Positions 54,933-63,890 are shown, numbered from the stretch's first letter. The stretch is 64,000 nt of DNA from Pseudoglutamicibacter albus (GCF_022346425.1 NZ_JAKRCW010000010.1:22279-86278), one strand, 5' to 3'. The notes: generated by a model not told the origin, from the letters alone. Numbers and translations are program-made.

Positions 54933-55574
54933 ATGTCGCAGGGTTCTGAACCGTATGAAGCAGACGGTGGCCCGCTCCCGGAGGTTTTGACGCGCGAGCC
55001 GGGTTTCCCGGTGGTTGCGGTGATCGCGTTGGGCGCTAATTTGGGTGACGTTGTTGAGACGTTGGCGTTGGCGCGCGCTGAGATCGCGGCGTTGGATGGG
55101 GTCACGGTCACGGGTGAGTCGCCGATGGTGGTGACGGATCCGGTGGGCGGCCCCGAGGGACAGCCGGAATACCTGAACCAGGTGATCGAGGTTTCAACAA
55201 CGCTGGCGCCGGCGACGTTGCTGGAACAGTTGCAACGTATTGAGGCTGAGCACGGCCGTACTCGTGAGGTGCGGTGGGGTGCCCGGACCTTGGATTTGGA
55301 CATCATCACGTTCGGCTCTGTTGTGAGCGATCATCCGGTCTTGACCCTGCCGCATCCGCGCGCGCTGGAGCGCGGGTTTGTGGTGATCCCGTGGTCGTGG
55401 ATGGACCCGGGCGCGTTTGTGGGTTCGGAGTCCGTGTTCCGTGTTGCGCGTGAACTTGAGCCTTTAGGCGGGGTGCGCCCGTACATGGATCCCGCGCATC
55501 GGCTACCGGACTCGCGCGATGACCGTGAGGCCACCGCAACCGCTCCGAGCAATGGTGGGGCGTCCGCATCGTGA
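54933..55574 (+). CDS. folK: 2-amino-4-hydroxy-6-hydroxymethyldihydropteridine pyrophosphokinase
   Basis: 213 residues with VIALGANLGDVVETL, VRWGARTLDLDIITFG and LPHPRALERGFVVIPW, the HPPK signatures. It pyrophosphorylates the pterin for FolP. ATG 54933 follows GGAGG; about 25 non-conserved residues precede the domain and a 25-residue hydrophilic tail ends it. Overlaps the next gene by 4 bp. Confidence 0.94.
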   Translation: MSQGSEPYEADGGPLPEVLTREPGFPVVAVIALGANLGDVVETLALARAEIAALDGVTVTGESPMVVTDPVGGPEGQPEYLNQVIEVSTTLAPATLLEQLQRIEAEHGRTREVRWGARTLDLDIITFGSVVSDHPVLTLPHPRALERGFVVIPWSWMDPGAFVGSESVFRVARELEPLGGVRPYMDPAHRLPDSRDDREATATAPSNGGASAS

Positions 55575-56053
55575 TTAAACTACGCGTTGTACCGATGCTG
55601 GGTGGATGGCTTGTGTTCGCGGCCCTCGGGTTGTTGACCTCGACGTTACTCGCCGTTGTGAGCGCGGACCTGTGGGCTATGGGGCGGGCGTCCTCGGTCG
55701 CGTTGGTTGCGGTGGCTGTTGTCGCGTTAGTTCTGGGTCTGTGGGTGTTTCTATCGCGCACGCGGCGCACTGATCGCCGGATTGACCCGTTGGCGGCGGT
55801 GCGTGTTGTGGTGTTCGCGCAAGCCTCGGCGCTGGTGGGGTTGGCGGCATCGGGTTTCCACGCCGGCGTTGTGATCGATGTAGTGGTGAATGGTGTTGTG
55901 GGGTCACCGATTTTCTTCCGCGCGCTCCTTGCGGCGGCGGCCGGCGTGATCGTGGCAGCGGTGGGGCTGGTAGTGCAGCGGTTATGCACCGTGGACTCAG
56001 ACGATGACGACGATGCCGCCCCGACGGAAGGAGCCGCAGATGCAGCACAATAA
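55571..56053 (+). CDS. DUF3180 membrane protein
   Basis: 160 residues with four predicted membrane helices and an acidic C-terminus (DSDDDDDAAPTEG). DUF3180 proteins always accompany folK in actinobacteria; function is unknown. The GTG start overlaps folK and the 3' end overlaps the next gene by 14 bp. Confidence 0.85.
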   Translation: MIKLRVVPMLGGWLVFAALGLLTSTLLAVVSADLWAMGRASSVALVAVAVVALVLGLWVFLSRTRRTDRRIDPLAAVRVVVFAQASALVGLAASGFHAGVVIDVVVNGVVGSPIFFRALLAAAAGVIVAAVGLVVQRLCTVDSDDDDDAAPTEGAADAAQ

Positions 56054-56591
56054 CGATGCGGCGCAGGGAGGCTCGCCGGCGCAGACTGGGTGGGTTGCGG
56101 ATCACGAGTGGATTCCGGTGGATCCGCGGTTGGCGCGGGTTCAGCATCTTTCGAATATTTTCACGGTTCTGTGTCTGGGGGCGGCGGGGTGTGCGCCGTG
56201 GATCTTGAAGCGCCTGGGTGTGTTCGATGCCTCGACGTGGCTCGTGTGGGCGGGCTGGATCGTGGCTGGCTACACGCTGGTGAGCGGGGTTGTTCAAGCG
56301 TTCCTGATCGGGCCGAGCGTACGCAGTATGGGGTGGATGCTGCGGGAGAACGATTTCACGTACCGGGTGGGGATCGTGTTCCGCCGGGTTGTGGTGGTGC
56401 CGTATGGCCGGCTTCAATATGTTGATCTGAAGTCGGGGCCTCTGATGCGCGGGTTCGGTTTGTGCCAGGTCTCCTTCAAGACGGCCGCAGCAGAAGGCTC
56501 GCCGGACATCCCTGGCCTGACTCAAGCTGATGGCGAGCGTCTACGTGATGAGCTCGCGGCGCGGGGTGAGCAGAAGCTCGCCGGGATTTAG
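56040..56591 (+). CDS. PH-domain (bPH2, YdbS-like) membrane protein
   Basis: 183 residues: two membrane helices (about 40-85) followed by a bacterial PH domain with VVVVPYGRLQYVDLKSGPLMRGFGL. ATG 56040 has AAGGAG upstream. Forms a pair with the larger PH protein that follows; such YdbS/YdbT pairs are of uncertain function. Confidence 0.85.
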   Translation: MQHNNDAAQGGSPAQTGWVADHEWIPVDPRLARVQHLSNIFTVLCLGAAGCAPWILKRLGVFDASTWLVWAGWIVAGYTLVSGVVQAFLIGPSVRSMGWMLRENDFTYRVGIVFRRVVVVPYGRLQYVDLKSGPLMRGFGLCQVSFKTAAAEGSPDIPGLTQADGERLRDELAARGEQKLAGI

Positions 56592-56599
56592 GGGGCGTT

Positions 56600-58141
56600 G
56601 TGTCAAACGTGCCTGAAACGGTTGAGTGGAAGCGGGTTCATAAGGCGACCCCGTTGGTGCGCGGGTGGATCATTTTCGCGCTGTTGGCGTTCAGTTTTGT
56701 GCGCAGTTGGGCCGAATCGTTTGTCAGCGGTAGCCCCTCCGGCGGCGATGGCGGGCGCGAGGGCGAAGGTGAGGGCGAGGGGTCTTCGGACTTTTTCGGC
56801 CTGTTCTCCGATGACACGTGGGTGATGTGGGCGTGGCTCGCGGTCATCATCGGCACGATCGTGTATTCGTGGTTCGCGTGGCGGGCCATGGGGTACCGGA
56901 TCACAGCGAACCGTGTCGAGGTTCGGCAGGGCATCTTCATGAAGAACGTGCGCCACGCCCGCATCGACCGGATACAAAGCATCGACATCAACCGCCCCAT
57001 TCTGGCCCGTATTTTCGGTCTCGCTGAGCTGGAATTCCATGTAGCCGATGCGCAAGAAGCAGCCGCGAAACTCCAGTACGTGACCTACCGGCAGGCCCAA
57101 CAGTTACGCGAGGACATCCTGCGTACCGCCCGCGGCGAGCAACAACCCGTGGCCCCGGTACAGACAGAGGGGAACGCGGCATCGACCGAGACTGCCCCGG
57201 CAACTGCCGAGGTAACAGCGGCAAAGACCCAGGCAACGGGATTAACCGCCGAGGCAACTGCAGCATCGGAGGTAGTGCGTCCTCTCGTCAAAGTTCGCAT
57301 GAATCGGCTCGTGGCCGCGGCCTTGCTGAAGAACGTGGTTTTCGGTGCCGTGGTGATCATCGGGTATGTGGTGAGTGCGGTCGAGACGTCCTCGTTCACC
57401 CAGCCGCTCGTGGTTTTCGGCCCGCTGCTCATCGCGTGGGGTGGCCTCGTGTTCTCGATGATCAACACCAACGGCGGCTTCGTTGTCAGCGCGGGGCAGG
57501 ACGGGCTGGTGCTGACACGCGGCTACACCGAATCAAGCAACACCACAGTCCCGCCGGAACGCGTGCACGCGCTGGGGCTCCAACAGCCTCTGCTGTGGAA
57601 ACTCACCGGCTGGTGGCGGGTTGTCGCGAACGTCCCCTCCGATGGAGCCTCCGCAGAGAAAAGCAACGTCTTGCTACCGGTGGGCACGTTCCAGGAGGCG
57701 CTCGCCGTGGTGGCGGCGTTGATCCCGAACCCGGGGACGGACCGGACCCAGCCGCTCGTTGTGGCTGCCGCGGAACGCCCTGGGGAGGAACCGGAGTTTG
57801 TGGTGAGCCCACGCAAGGCGCGCTGGCTGTCCCCGATCGCGGGGCCGCGGCAGGCGTTCGCGCTCACGCAGACGATGCTGATCATCACCTCAGGCCGTCT
57901 GGTGAAGAAGGTCGCGTTTGTTCCGCATCAACGCACCCAAGGGGTTGCTTTGAGGCAAGGGCCGTTCGCTAGGGCGGCTGGTGTTGCGACTCTCACGGTG
58001 GCTACGGCTGCGGGGCCGGTCAACACAAAGATCTACGATGTTGAGCAACAGACCGCGGACACTTTCGTTTTCAGGCAGTGTGAGCGGGCCGCCGCCATGG
58101 CGGGCTGGGCAGACAAGAACCACTGGGGTGAGGTGCGGTGA
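56600..58141 (+). CDS. Multi-PH-domain (YdbT-like) membrane protein
   Basis: The 513-residue protein has two to four membrane helices and repeated bPH2 domains (NVRHARIDRIQSIDINRPIL; ALGLQQPLLWKLTGWW; VPHQRTQGVALRQGP). Between the first and second domain is an Ala/Thr-rich linker of about 50 residues. It ends DKNHWGEVR, whose codons and stop lie in a 31-bp segment repeated at 62596-62626, just before the DUF2520 gene. GTG start 8 bp after the smaller PH gene. Confidence 0.88.
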   Translation: MSNVPETVEWKRVHKATPLVRGWIIFALLAFSFVRSWAESFVSGSPSGGDGGREGEGEGEGSSDFFGLFSDDTWVMWAWLAVIIGTIVYSWFAWRAMGYRITANRVEVRQGIFMKNVRHARIDRIQSIDINRPILARIFGLAELEFHVADAQEAAAKLQYVTYRQAQQLREDILRTARGEQQPVAPVQTEGNAASTETAPATAEVTAAKTQATGLTAEATAASEVVRPLVKVRMNRLVAAALLKNVVFGAVVIIGYVVSAVETSSFTQPLVVFGPLLIAWGGLVFSMINTNGGFVVSAGQDGLVLTRGYTESSNTTVPPERVHALGLQQPLLWKLTGWWRVVANVPSDGASAEKSNVLLPVGTFQEALAVVAALIPNPGTDRTQPLVVAAAERPGEEPEFVVSPRKARWLSPIAGPRQAFALTQTMLIITSGRLVKKVAFVPHQRTQGVALRQGPFARAAGVATLTVATAAGPVNTKIYDVEQQTADTFVFRQCERAAAMAGWADKNHWGEVR

Positions 58142-58142
58142 G
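58112..58142 (+). repeat. 31-bp direct repeat, left copy
   Basis: The segment holds the last nine codons of the PH gene, its TGA stop and the following G. It is identical base for base to 62596-62626. In this copy the frame before it is the intact PH gene. Confidence 0.97.
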
Positions 58143-58147
58143 GTTGC

Positions 58148-59008
58148 CTACATCTCCATGAGGTCCTGCCCAACGACCACCGGGCCGTCGTAGCCTAGGC
58201 GTGCGTCGGCAAGCCACACATCGTCAGGAACTGCGGGGCTACTAGGAACAAAATGCGAAAGCACGAGTTTCTTCACTCCGGCGCGCGCGGCAACCTCCCC
58301 AACGTCGGTTGAGGCGGTGTGGGACGCGATGAGGTGATCGCGAAGCGTCTCCCCGTTACTCCTGGCAAGCAACGGCTCAATGCTCGGCACGTGCATTACC
58401 TCGTGGACGAGCACGTCTGCACCTTGAGCCAGCTCCACGAGCGCATCGCAGGGAGTGGTGTCGCCAGAGATCACATAGCTCTTGTCTTCACAATCGACCC
58501 GGTATGCCAACGCGTCGATCGGTGGGTGGTTGACCCAGGCGGCGCTGATCCGGACGCGGTCGTCTTCGTAAACAACTCCTGGATCAGTGCCGTCGTCCGT
58601 AATATCGCGGGCTGAGACTAGGGCGGCGAAATCTGGGCGGCCTTCATCAACAATGCGGATGCTCGTGTCACGTTGCGCGTATGAGAGGAACGAATCCCAC
58701 ATGCTCGACCACGGGGCTGGCCCAAATGTTTGAACAGGGCGGGTCAGATTGGCGCACCACGCCAGATGGAGCAACGTCCCGGCGTCGGCGTTATGGTCCG
58801 AATGGTGATGCGTGATGCCGACGGAACGAATCGAGTTGAAAGCGATATCAGCGAAAGCGAGCTGGCGGGCAATGCCGTTGCCCGCGTCGATGATGTAGGT
58901 AGCGTTACCCACCACAATCGCGTTGCAATTAGCGTTGCGTTCACGTTTCGGGGTCGGTCCACCTCCGGTTCCGAGGAGGACAAGTTTGCTGGTGTTATTC
59001 GTAGACAT
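58148..59008 (-). CDS. Metallo-beta-lactamase-fold hydrolase
   Basis: 286 residues. GTGGGPTPKRERNANCNAIV at the start, the zinc motif THHHSDHNADAG, a second site in SGDTTPCDAL and a late His in LSHFVPSSP identify an MBL-fold hydrolase of the arylsulfatase/RNase Z-like branch. It is the last gene of the leftward ABC operon, 65 bp after the ATPase, so it may process the imported compound. Substrate unknown. It lies inside the 31-bp repeats. Confidence 0.85.
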   Translation of the reverse strand: MSTNNTSKLVLLGTGGGPTPKRERNANCNAIVVGNATYIIDAGNGIARQLAFADIAFNSIRSVGITHHHSDHNADAGTLLHLAWCANLTRPVQTFGPAPWSSMWDSFLSYAQRDTSIRIVDEGRPDFAALVSARDITDDGTDPGVVYEDDRVRISAAWVNHPPIDALAYRVDCEDKSYVISGDTTPCDALVELAQGADVLVHEVMHVPSIEPLLARSNGETLRDHLIASHTASTDVGEVAARAGVKKLVLSHFVPSSPAVPDDVWLADARLGYDGPVVVGQDLMEM

Positions 59009-59073
59009 CTTTCAATACCTTCACGTGATGCGCAGAAGCGGAGCTGACGGACATTGGGGACAACGGGATCTCA

Positions 59074-59868
59074 TTAGCGGACGTGGCGCAGGAAGTTGAT
59101 GGTTCGCTCTGACTGTGGATTGTCGAAAACTTCCGCCGAGGTCCCGGATTCGATGATGACGCCCTGGTCCATGACGGCGACTTGGTCTGCGACATCCCGA
59201 GCGAAAGCCATTTCGTGAGTCACAACGATCATGGTCATGCCCTCTTCCGCGAGGTTTTTCATCACTTTCAGCACTTCGCCAACCAGTTCAGGGTCCAGAG
59301 CGCTGGTCGGTTCGTCGAACAGCATGACCCGAGGTTTCATCGCTAACGCTCGCGCGATCGCAACGCGCTGTTTCTGGCCGCCAGAAAGCGCCGCCGGGTA
59401 GGCGTCAGCTTTGTGGGCGAGGCCAACTTGTTCGAGAAGTTCATACGCGGTGCGTTTAGCTTCACTGCGTTCTGCCCTGCCGAGCAGGCTAGGGGCGAGC
59501 GTGATGTTTTGTAGAACGGAATAGTGCGGGAACAGGTTGAAGTGCTGGAAAACCATGCCGATCTCTTGACGTTGCCGGTCAATGTCGCGCCGTTTCCGCA
59601 GGTGCATCTTCCCAGCCTTTTCTTGGTAGGCCAGTGTCTGGCCATCCATGACGATGCGGCCAGCGTCGATCGGCTCAAGGTGGTTGATACAACGTAAGAG
59701 CGTTGATTTGCCCGAGCCGGAGGGGCCGAGCAAGCAGGTCACTTGCCCGTGATGAATGTCTAGGTCGATGCCCTTCAGGACGTGAAGGGACCGAAAGAAC
59801 TTGTGCACTCCTTGGATAGAGAGCAACGGGGCTGTTGTGTTTGTTTGCGTGGGAGCCTGTACGGTCAT
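59074..59868 (-). CDS. Polar amino-acid ABC transporter ATP-binding protein
   Basis: 264 residues with Walker [12 protein letters not shown], signature [11 protein letters not shown] and Walker [16 protein letters not shown], close to GlnQ/HisP-type ATPases ([18 protein letters not shown]). It energises import with the permease encoded 6 bp upstream. Confidence 0.92.
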   Translation of the reverse strand: MTVQAPTQTNTTAPLLSIQGVHKFFRSLHVLKGIDLDIHHGQVTCLLGPSGSGKSTLLRCINHLEPIDAGRIVMDGQTLAYQEKAGKMHLRKRRDIDRQRQEIGMVFQHFNLFPHYSVLQNITLAPSLLGRAERSEAKRTAYELLEQVGLAHKADAYPAALSGGQKQRVAIARALAMKPRVMLFDEPTSALDPELVGEVLKVMKNLAEEGMTMIVVTHEMAFARDVADQVAVMDQGVIIESGTSAEVFDNPQSERTINFLRHVR

Positions 59869-59874
59869 GGTGAC

Positions 59875-60744
59875 TTAGCCTTTCCTCTGGCCGCGAGCCA
59901 GACGCCGTTCGAGGATCGTTTGGCCGATGGTCGCGATGCCGGTGACTGCGAAGTACCACAGGAAAGCCACGAAAAGTAGCTCGAGTGTGCGCAAGTTGAT
60001 GGCTGCGATGTTTTGGGCCTCAGTCAGCAGATCGCCACCTGCAATGACGGATACGAGCGAGGTCATCTTGATCATCGTGATGAACTGGCTGCCCGTGGGA
60101 GGGATGATGACCCGCAATGCCTGCGGCAGAATGACGCGGGTCATGGTGCGAAAAGGGCCGAGACCCAGGGCGTCGGCTGCTTCTCGTTGCCCTTCATCGA
60201 CGGAGGAAAGGCCGGAGCGGATAATCTCAGCCATGTAGGCGGCCTCATTGACTGAGAGCGCGATGACGGAGGCTACAAACGGCGTGATGAGGTCATTCGT
60301 ATCCCAGCTGAACCAAACCTCTTTCGTGATGGGGTTGAGGATGTCGATGCCGGACCAAAAGAGGGAGATGTTGCCTACGAACAGGATCAGAAGCAGCAGT
60401 GGGATGCTTCGAACGATTGCTACGTAGGCGAATCCGATCGCTCGCAGGACTGGGTTCTCTGATAACCGCATCAGGGCGAAGACGAAGCCGCCCACGACGC
60501 CGATGGCCATGGAAATAAGAGCCAACACGATGGTGTTCTTCAGGCCGCTCATGATGCTGTCATGAGTCAGGTAACGGCCGATGGTCTCGTGGTCGAGGGC
60601 TTGGTTGGACCACAAGCCGTAGAGCACTAGAACCGTGGCTATCGCCACGAGCACGCCGGAGACGATCCTCCAGGGGTGGCGTTGTTGAGCTACAGGGTGG
60701 GGGAGCTGACCGATGAGGTCTTGTTTCACTGATGAGGCGGGCAT
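59875..60744 (-). CDS. Polar amino-acid ABC transporter permease
   Basis: 289 residues, five to six helices and the HisM/GlnP pattern (GLKNTIVLALISMAIGV, VAIVRSIPLLLLILF, EAADALGLGPFRTMTRVILPQALRV). A central insert (SGIDILNPITKEVWFSWDTND) looks extracytoplasmic. It overlaps the binding-protein gene by one base. Confidence 0.91.
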   Translation of the reverse strand: MPASSVKQDLIGQLPHPVAQQRHPWRIVSGVLVAIATVLVLYGLWSNQALDHETIGRYLTHDSIMSGLKNTIVLALISMAIGVVGGFVFALMRLSENPVLRAIGFAYVAIVRSIPLLLLILFVGNISLFWSGIDILNPITKEVWFSWDTNDLITPFVASVIALSVNEAAYMAEIIRSGLSSVDEGQREAADALGLGPFRTMTRVILPQALRVIIPPTGSQFITMIKMTSLVSVIAGGDLLTEAQNIAAINLRTLELLFVAFLWYFAVTGIATIGQTILERRLARGQRKG

Positions 60745-61655
60745 TATGGCTTCCCCTTCGTATGGTCAGCGTCTGCTGTAAGGCTGAGATCTTCCAGGTT
60801 CCACTTTTTGAGGAGCTTGTCCATGGTTCCGTCTGCTTGCATCAGGTCAAGGGCAGACTGGATTGACTGCTTCAGGTCTGAGCGGTCTTTGGCTGTGATG
60901 ATCCCGATCGGTTGCAGTTGGTAGGTGGCTTCACCGCCCATTTCGAATGTGTCGCGGGTCGCCTCGTTTTTGGCGATATAACGCATCACGGGGGTGTTAC
61001 CGAGGAAAGCTGCGGTGCGTCCGGCTTGAACTGAAAGCCTCGCGTCACTTGGCGCCGCGAACTGCTTGATGTCGATGGCTGGCTTGCCGTTATCGGTGCA
61101 TTTCTTGCTTTCCTCCTCAGCAAGCTCAAGTTGGACACCACCGCGGACGATGGCGACAGAGAGCCCGCACAGGTCAGATGCTGATGCGATCTTGTGGGGG
61201 TTCCCGCGCTTCACGAGGCTCGAGGTTGCCTGGTTCATGTAGTTCGAGAAGTCCACGGCGCGTGCACGTTCTTCCGTGTCGCCGATCAGGTCGATGCCGG
61301 CGTCGATTTGGCGTGATTGAACTGCTGGGATGAGGCCTGCGAAGGGGTACTGCTTCCACTCGATATCAACGTCGAGGCGCCGGCCAATCTCTTCGGCGAT
61401 GTCAATGTTGATGCCTTTATAAGCGTCTCCGTCTGAGAAGTTCAAAGGAGGCGAGGCGAGTTGGGAGCCGAAAACCAGGTGGCCTCGCTTCTTCACCTCA
61501 TCAGGTAAGGCAACGATTTCTGTGTGTACCTGACGTTCGGCGTCGGAATCCTGCCGTGACTGCCCACCTTCGCGCAGAACGACACAACCGCTGAGAGCAA
61601 CCACTGATATCGCTGCCGTCCATAAAGCAATGAAGCGTTGAATGCGACGTCTCAT
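60744..61655 (-). CDS. Amino-acid ABC transporter substrate-binding lipoprotein
   Basis: 303 residues, signal peptide with lipobox LSGC and family 3 solute-binding fold (LVFGSQLASPPLNFSDGDAYKGINIDIAEEIGRRL, DLIGDTEERARAVDFS; long motifs lie at about residues 60-95 and 120-137). First gene of the operon SBP-permease-ATPase-hydrolase, divergent from an IclR gene. The ligand could be an amino acid or an amino-acid-like compound. Confidence 0.9.
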   Translation of the reverse strand: MRRRIQRFIALWTAAISVVALSGCVVLREGGQSRQDSDAERQVHTEIVALPDEVKKRGHLVFGSQLASPPLNFSDGDAYKGINIDIAEEIGRRLDVDIEWKQYPFAGLIPAVQSRQIDAGIDLIGDTEERARAVDFSNYMNQATSSLVKRGNPHKIASASDLCGLSVAIVRGGVQLELAEEESKKCTDNGKPAIDIKQFAAPSDARLSVQAGRTAAFLGNTPVMRYIAKNEATRDTFEMGGEATYQLQPIGIITAKDRSDLKQSIQSALDLMQADGTMDKLLKKWNLEDLSLTADADHTKGKP

Positions 61656-61703
61656 CTACAACCCCTGCGTTCTCTACAAGTCCTGCACCGATCTGACGTT
61701 TCG

Positions 61704-61728
61704 CACAGCGAATAAACTTTTCGCTGTG
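61704..61728. promoter_or_regulatory. 25-bp palindrome between divergent ABC operon and IclR gene
   Basis: CACAGCGAA (61704-61712) and TTCGCTGTG (61720-61728) are exact inverted repeats with 7 nt between. Located midway between the two divergent starts, it is the best candidate for the IclR-protein operator. It could control both directions. Confidence 0.6.
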
Positions 61729-61814
61729 GCTAGAGTATGGGTGAGACGTAAGTCACACGTCAAGGGATATTTAGAGGGACCGTATCTAAAAGGACATTGG
61801 GGCGAGGGTCGGTA

Positions 61815-62564
61815 ATGACGCAACAATCAGACCAACATGTTCAGTCTTTTACTCGTGGGCTCAAGGTCATCAAGGCATTTGCTGGCAATCCGCTCACGCT
61901 CTCCGAAGTTGCCGCCAGAGCAGAGTTGCCTCCGGCAGCAGCACGCAGATACCTCGCAACACTCGTGGACTTGGGATACCTCGCTCACGAGGGATCCACA
62001 TTCCGGGTGAGATCCAAACTGCTTGAGCTATCCAAGCCGTATGTCGAGGCGAATAACCCTGTCAGAAAAGCGGCACCGATTCTGCGCAGGCTTTCCGCCG
62101 AGGTGCGTGAAACCACCACTCTGACTCAGTACTCGCACGGAAGGGTCGTCAACCTGTACGCCTGTCACGCGGACCAAGAGCTCGCCATCCGCGTGAATGT
62201 GGGCTCATATCTGCCTGTCTATTGCACCGCGATGGGGCGAGCCATGCTCGGAATGCTCGATGACGCCGAGGTTGAAAGCGTGCTCGAAAGTATTGAGCGA
62301 CCCCAGCTAACACCCCACACAAGCACTGACATAGCTGCAATCATGCACCAGGTGCGTCAGGCTAGAGAGCAGGGTTACTGCCTTGCTGAAGAAGAACACA
62401 CCTTAGGGATCCGAACCCTGTCTGTCCCCGTTGATCTATTGCAAGGATCACTGATCGCCTTGAGCGTTCCAACCCCTACGGCCAGAGAATCACGTGCCGC
62501 CTACATTGATCGGGTTTTGCCACAATTGTTGGCGGCGGCGAAGAAGATGGCAGATGAGGACTGA
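61815..62564 (+). CDS. IclR-family transcriptional regulator (PcaR/PobR-like)
   Basis: 249 residues: HTH (LTLSEVAARAELPPAAARRYL) and an IclR effector domain (RVNVGSYLPVYCTAMGRAML, LGIRTLSVPVD) of the beta-ketoadipate regulator type. Divergent from the ABC/hydrolase operon, which it probably regulates. ATG 61815 has GAGGG upstream; TTG 61797 is less likely. Confidence 0.88.
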   Translation: MTQQSDQHVQSFTRGLKVIKAFAGNPLTLSEVAARAELPPAAARRYLATLVDLGYLAHEGSTFRVRSKLLELSKPYVEANNPVRKAAPILRRLSAEVRETTTLTQYSHGRVVNLYACHADQELAIRVNVGSYLPVYCTAMGRAMLGMLDDAEVESVLESIERPQLTPHTSTDIAAIMHQVRQAREQGYCLAEEEHTLGIRTLSVPVDLLQGSLIALSVPTPTARESRAAYIDRVLPQLLAAAKKMADED

Positions 62565-62568
62565 AACT

Positions 62569-62625
62569 ATGCAGGCAAGCACAGCTAATCGCGTCGACAA
62601 GAACCACTGGGGTGAGGTGCGGTGA
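62569..62625 (+). other. 18-codon open frame ending in the repeated PH-gene tail
   Basis: ATG 62569 opens a short frame that runs in phase into the right repeat copy, so it ends DKNHWGEVR-stop like the PH gene. Its TGA overlaps the GTG of the DUF2520 gene. It may be a chance frame, but it would keep the ancestral stop/start coupling alive. Confidence 0.35.
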
Positions 62626-62626
62626 G
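62596..62626 (+). repeat. 31-bp direct repeat, right copy
   Basis: Exact copy of 58112-58142. Here it ends with the GTG start (62622-62624) of the DUF2520 gene. The two copies bound the 4.45-kb module 58143-62595. Confidence 0.97.
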
Positions 62627-63536
62627 TTTTTCCTCCTTAGGCTCGGCTTCTTTGGGCGCGCATGCGCCGCGTTTAGGCATCGGGATTATCGGTGCGGGCC
62701 GCGTAGGCCCTGTGGTTGCTGCCGCGTGGAGGTCCGCGGGCCACCAGATCGTGGGGATCTCGGTCACGGATGAACGTTCCGCCGACCGGGCCGAGGCGAT
62801 CCTGCCAGGCGTCCCCCACACGAGCACCGCTGATGTCCTCGAACGCAGCGAAGCCGTCGTGTTCGCCCTGGATGCCGCGACCATCCAGCAAGAGGTCGCA
62901 TCCGCGGCCGCTGCTGGCCGCTTCCAGATGGGTCAGCTCGTGCTCCACACATCACCGGCGGTAGGCATCGACGTCCTGACTCCAGCCGCGGAAGCTGGCG
63001 CCATCCCGTTAGCGATCCACCCACTGCTGCGGTTCACGGGCACAAGCATGGACGCCACCGCGCTGAACGGGGCGCGCGCAGCCGTCTCTGCGCCGAAGCT
63101 CATGGTCCCGGTCGCGCTGGCGCTCGCCGTGGAGCTGGGTTGTGAACCCTTTGTGCTCGATGAGGATGACCGCGATCTGTATGCCGCGGCCGTCGCTGTG
63201 GCTACGGAGCCGGTCTCTGCGTCGCTTGCGTATGCGTGGGATGCGTTGAACAGCGTGGGTGTTGAAGATCCGAGCGCGGCCCTGGGACCGTTGGTGCGCT
63301 CCTCTGTTGATGCGGCGATAGCGAGCGGTTCGAGCGCGGGCACAAGTTTTGCTCGCACGCTGAGCCCGGAGGCCGTGGCGTCCGCGCGTCGTGGCTGGTC
63401 AGGGCCCGATGCGCCAGTTGGGGCGCACGGCTTCTATGTTGCGATGGCCACAGCGGCCATCACTCGAGCTGTTGGCCGTGGTGAAATAACCGACACTCAA
63501 GCCGCCGCGGTGCTGGATGCGCTACAGAGCGAATAG
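62622..63536 (+). CDS. Rossmann-fold oxidoreductase with DUF2520 domain
   Basis: 304 residues with an N-terminal NAD(P)-binding region (IGIIGAGRVGPVVAAAW) and a C-terminal helical DUF2520 domain (AIHPLLRFTGTSMD, AAAVAVATEPVSASL). In related actinobacteria it follows the PH genes and precedes panC, and resembles ketopantoate reductase in build. Here panC is absent and an rRNA leader follows. The GTG start lies in the repeat, with GAGGTG upstream as ribosome-binding site. Confidence 0.87.
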   Translation: MSFSSLGSASLGAHAPRLGIGIIGAGRVGPVVAAAWRSAGHQIVGISVTDERSADRAEAILPGVPHTSTADVLERSEAVVFALDAATIQQEVASAAAAGRFQMGQLVLHTSPAVGIDVLTPAAEAGAIPLAIHPLLRFTGTSMDATALNGARAAVSAPKLMVPVALALAVELGCEPFVLDEDDRDLYAAAVAVATEPVSASLAYAWDALNSVGVEDPSAALGPLVRSSVDAAIASGSSAGTSFARTLSPEAVASARRGWSGPDAPVGAHGFYVAMATAAITRAVGRGEITDTQAAAVLDALQSE

Positions 63537-63890
63537 CTGTTTTGTAGGGCGAACGAGTGATCCCGGGCACGAATTCGAAGGAATTTCGGTGACGGTGGCC
63601 ACAAATTTTTACGAGTTTTCAGTGGTGCAGCACACCTTGAACCAGCAGGTTCCGCGGAATCATGCGGTTTTCGGTGCTGGTTGGAGCTCTGGAGGGGTTC
63701 ATCGCCGATTTGCATGTTGTTCTGAACTCCCGTAATGTTTTCTCTTGTCGCCGCGAACGGCTCCGACTGAAAAAGATCGTGAGAGCACTGAGGCGACCAA
63801 CCCACTGAAAATCACCAAGAAATTGGTTGGTATTCAGTGCGCCCTTCGGAGCGGACAATAGATAACTGTAGCGAGCTGGTTGGGTGTTTG
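63537..63890 (+). other. Noncoding region between DUF2520 gene and rRNA leader
   Basis: No convincing gene on either strand. It should contain the rRNA promoters and any regulator sites. I could not pick a clear -35/-10 pair; an A/T-rich ACAATAGATAA stretch near 63855-63865 is a possible -10 area. Confidence 0.4.

Noticed and set aside
58112..58142. tRNA-type attachment site for an integrative element
   Set aside because: The repeat is protein-coding sequence from the PH gene, no tRNA is present, and no integrase is in the module.
58143..62595. Insertion sequence or composite transposon
   Set aside because: No transposase, no terminal inverted repeats were found at the ends, and a 31-bp duplication is far longer than usual IS target duplications.
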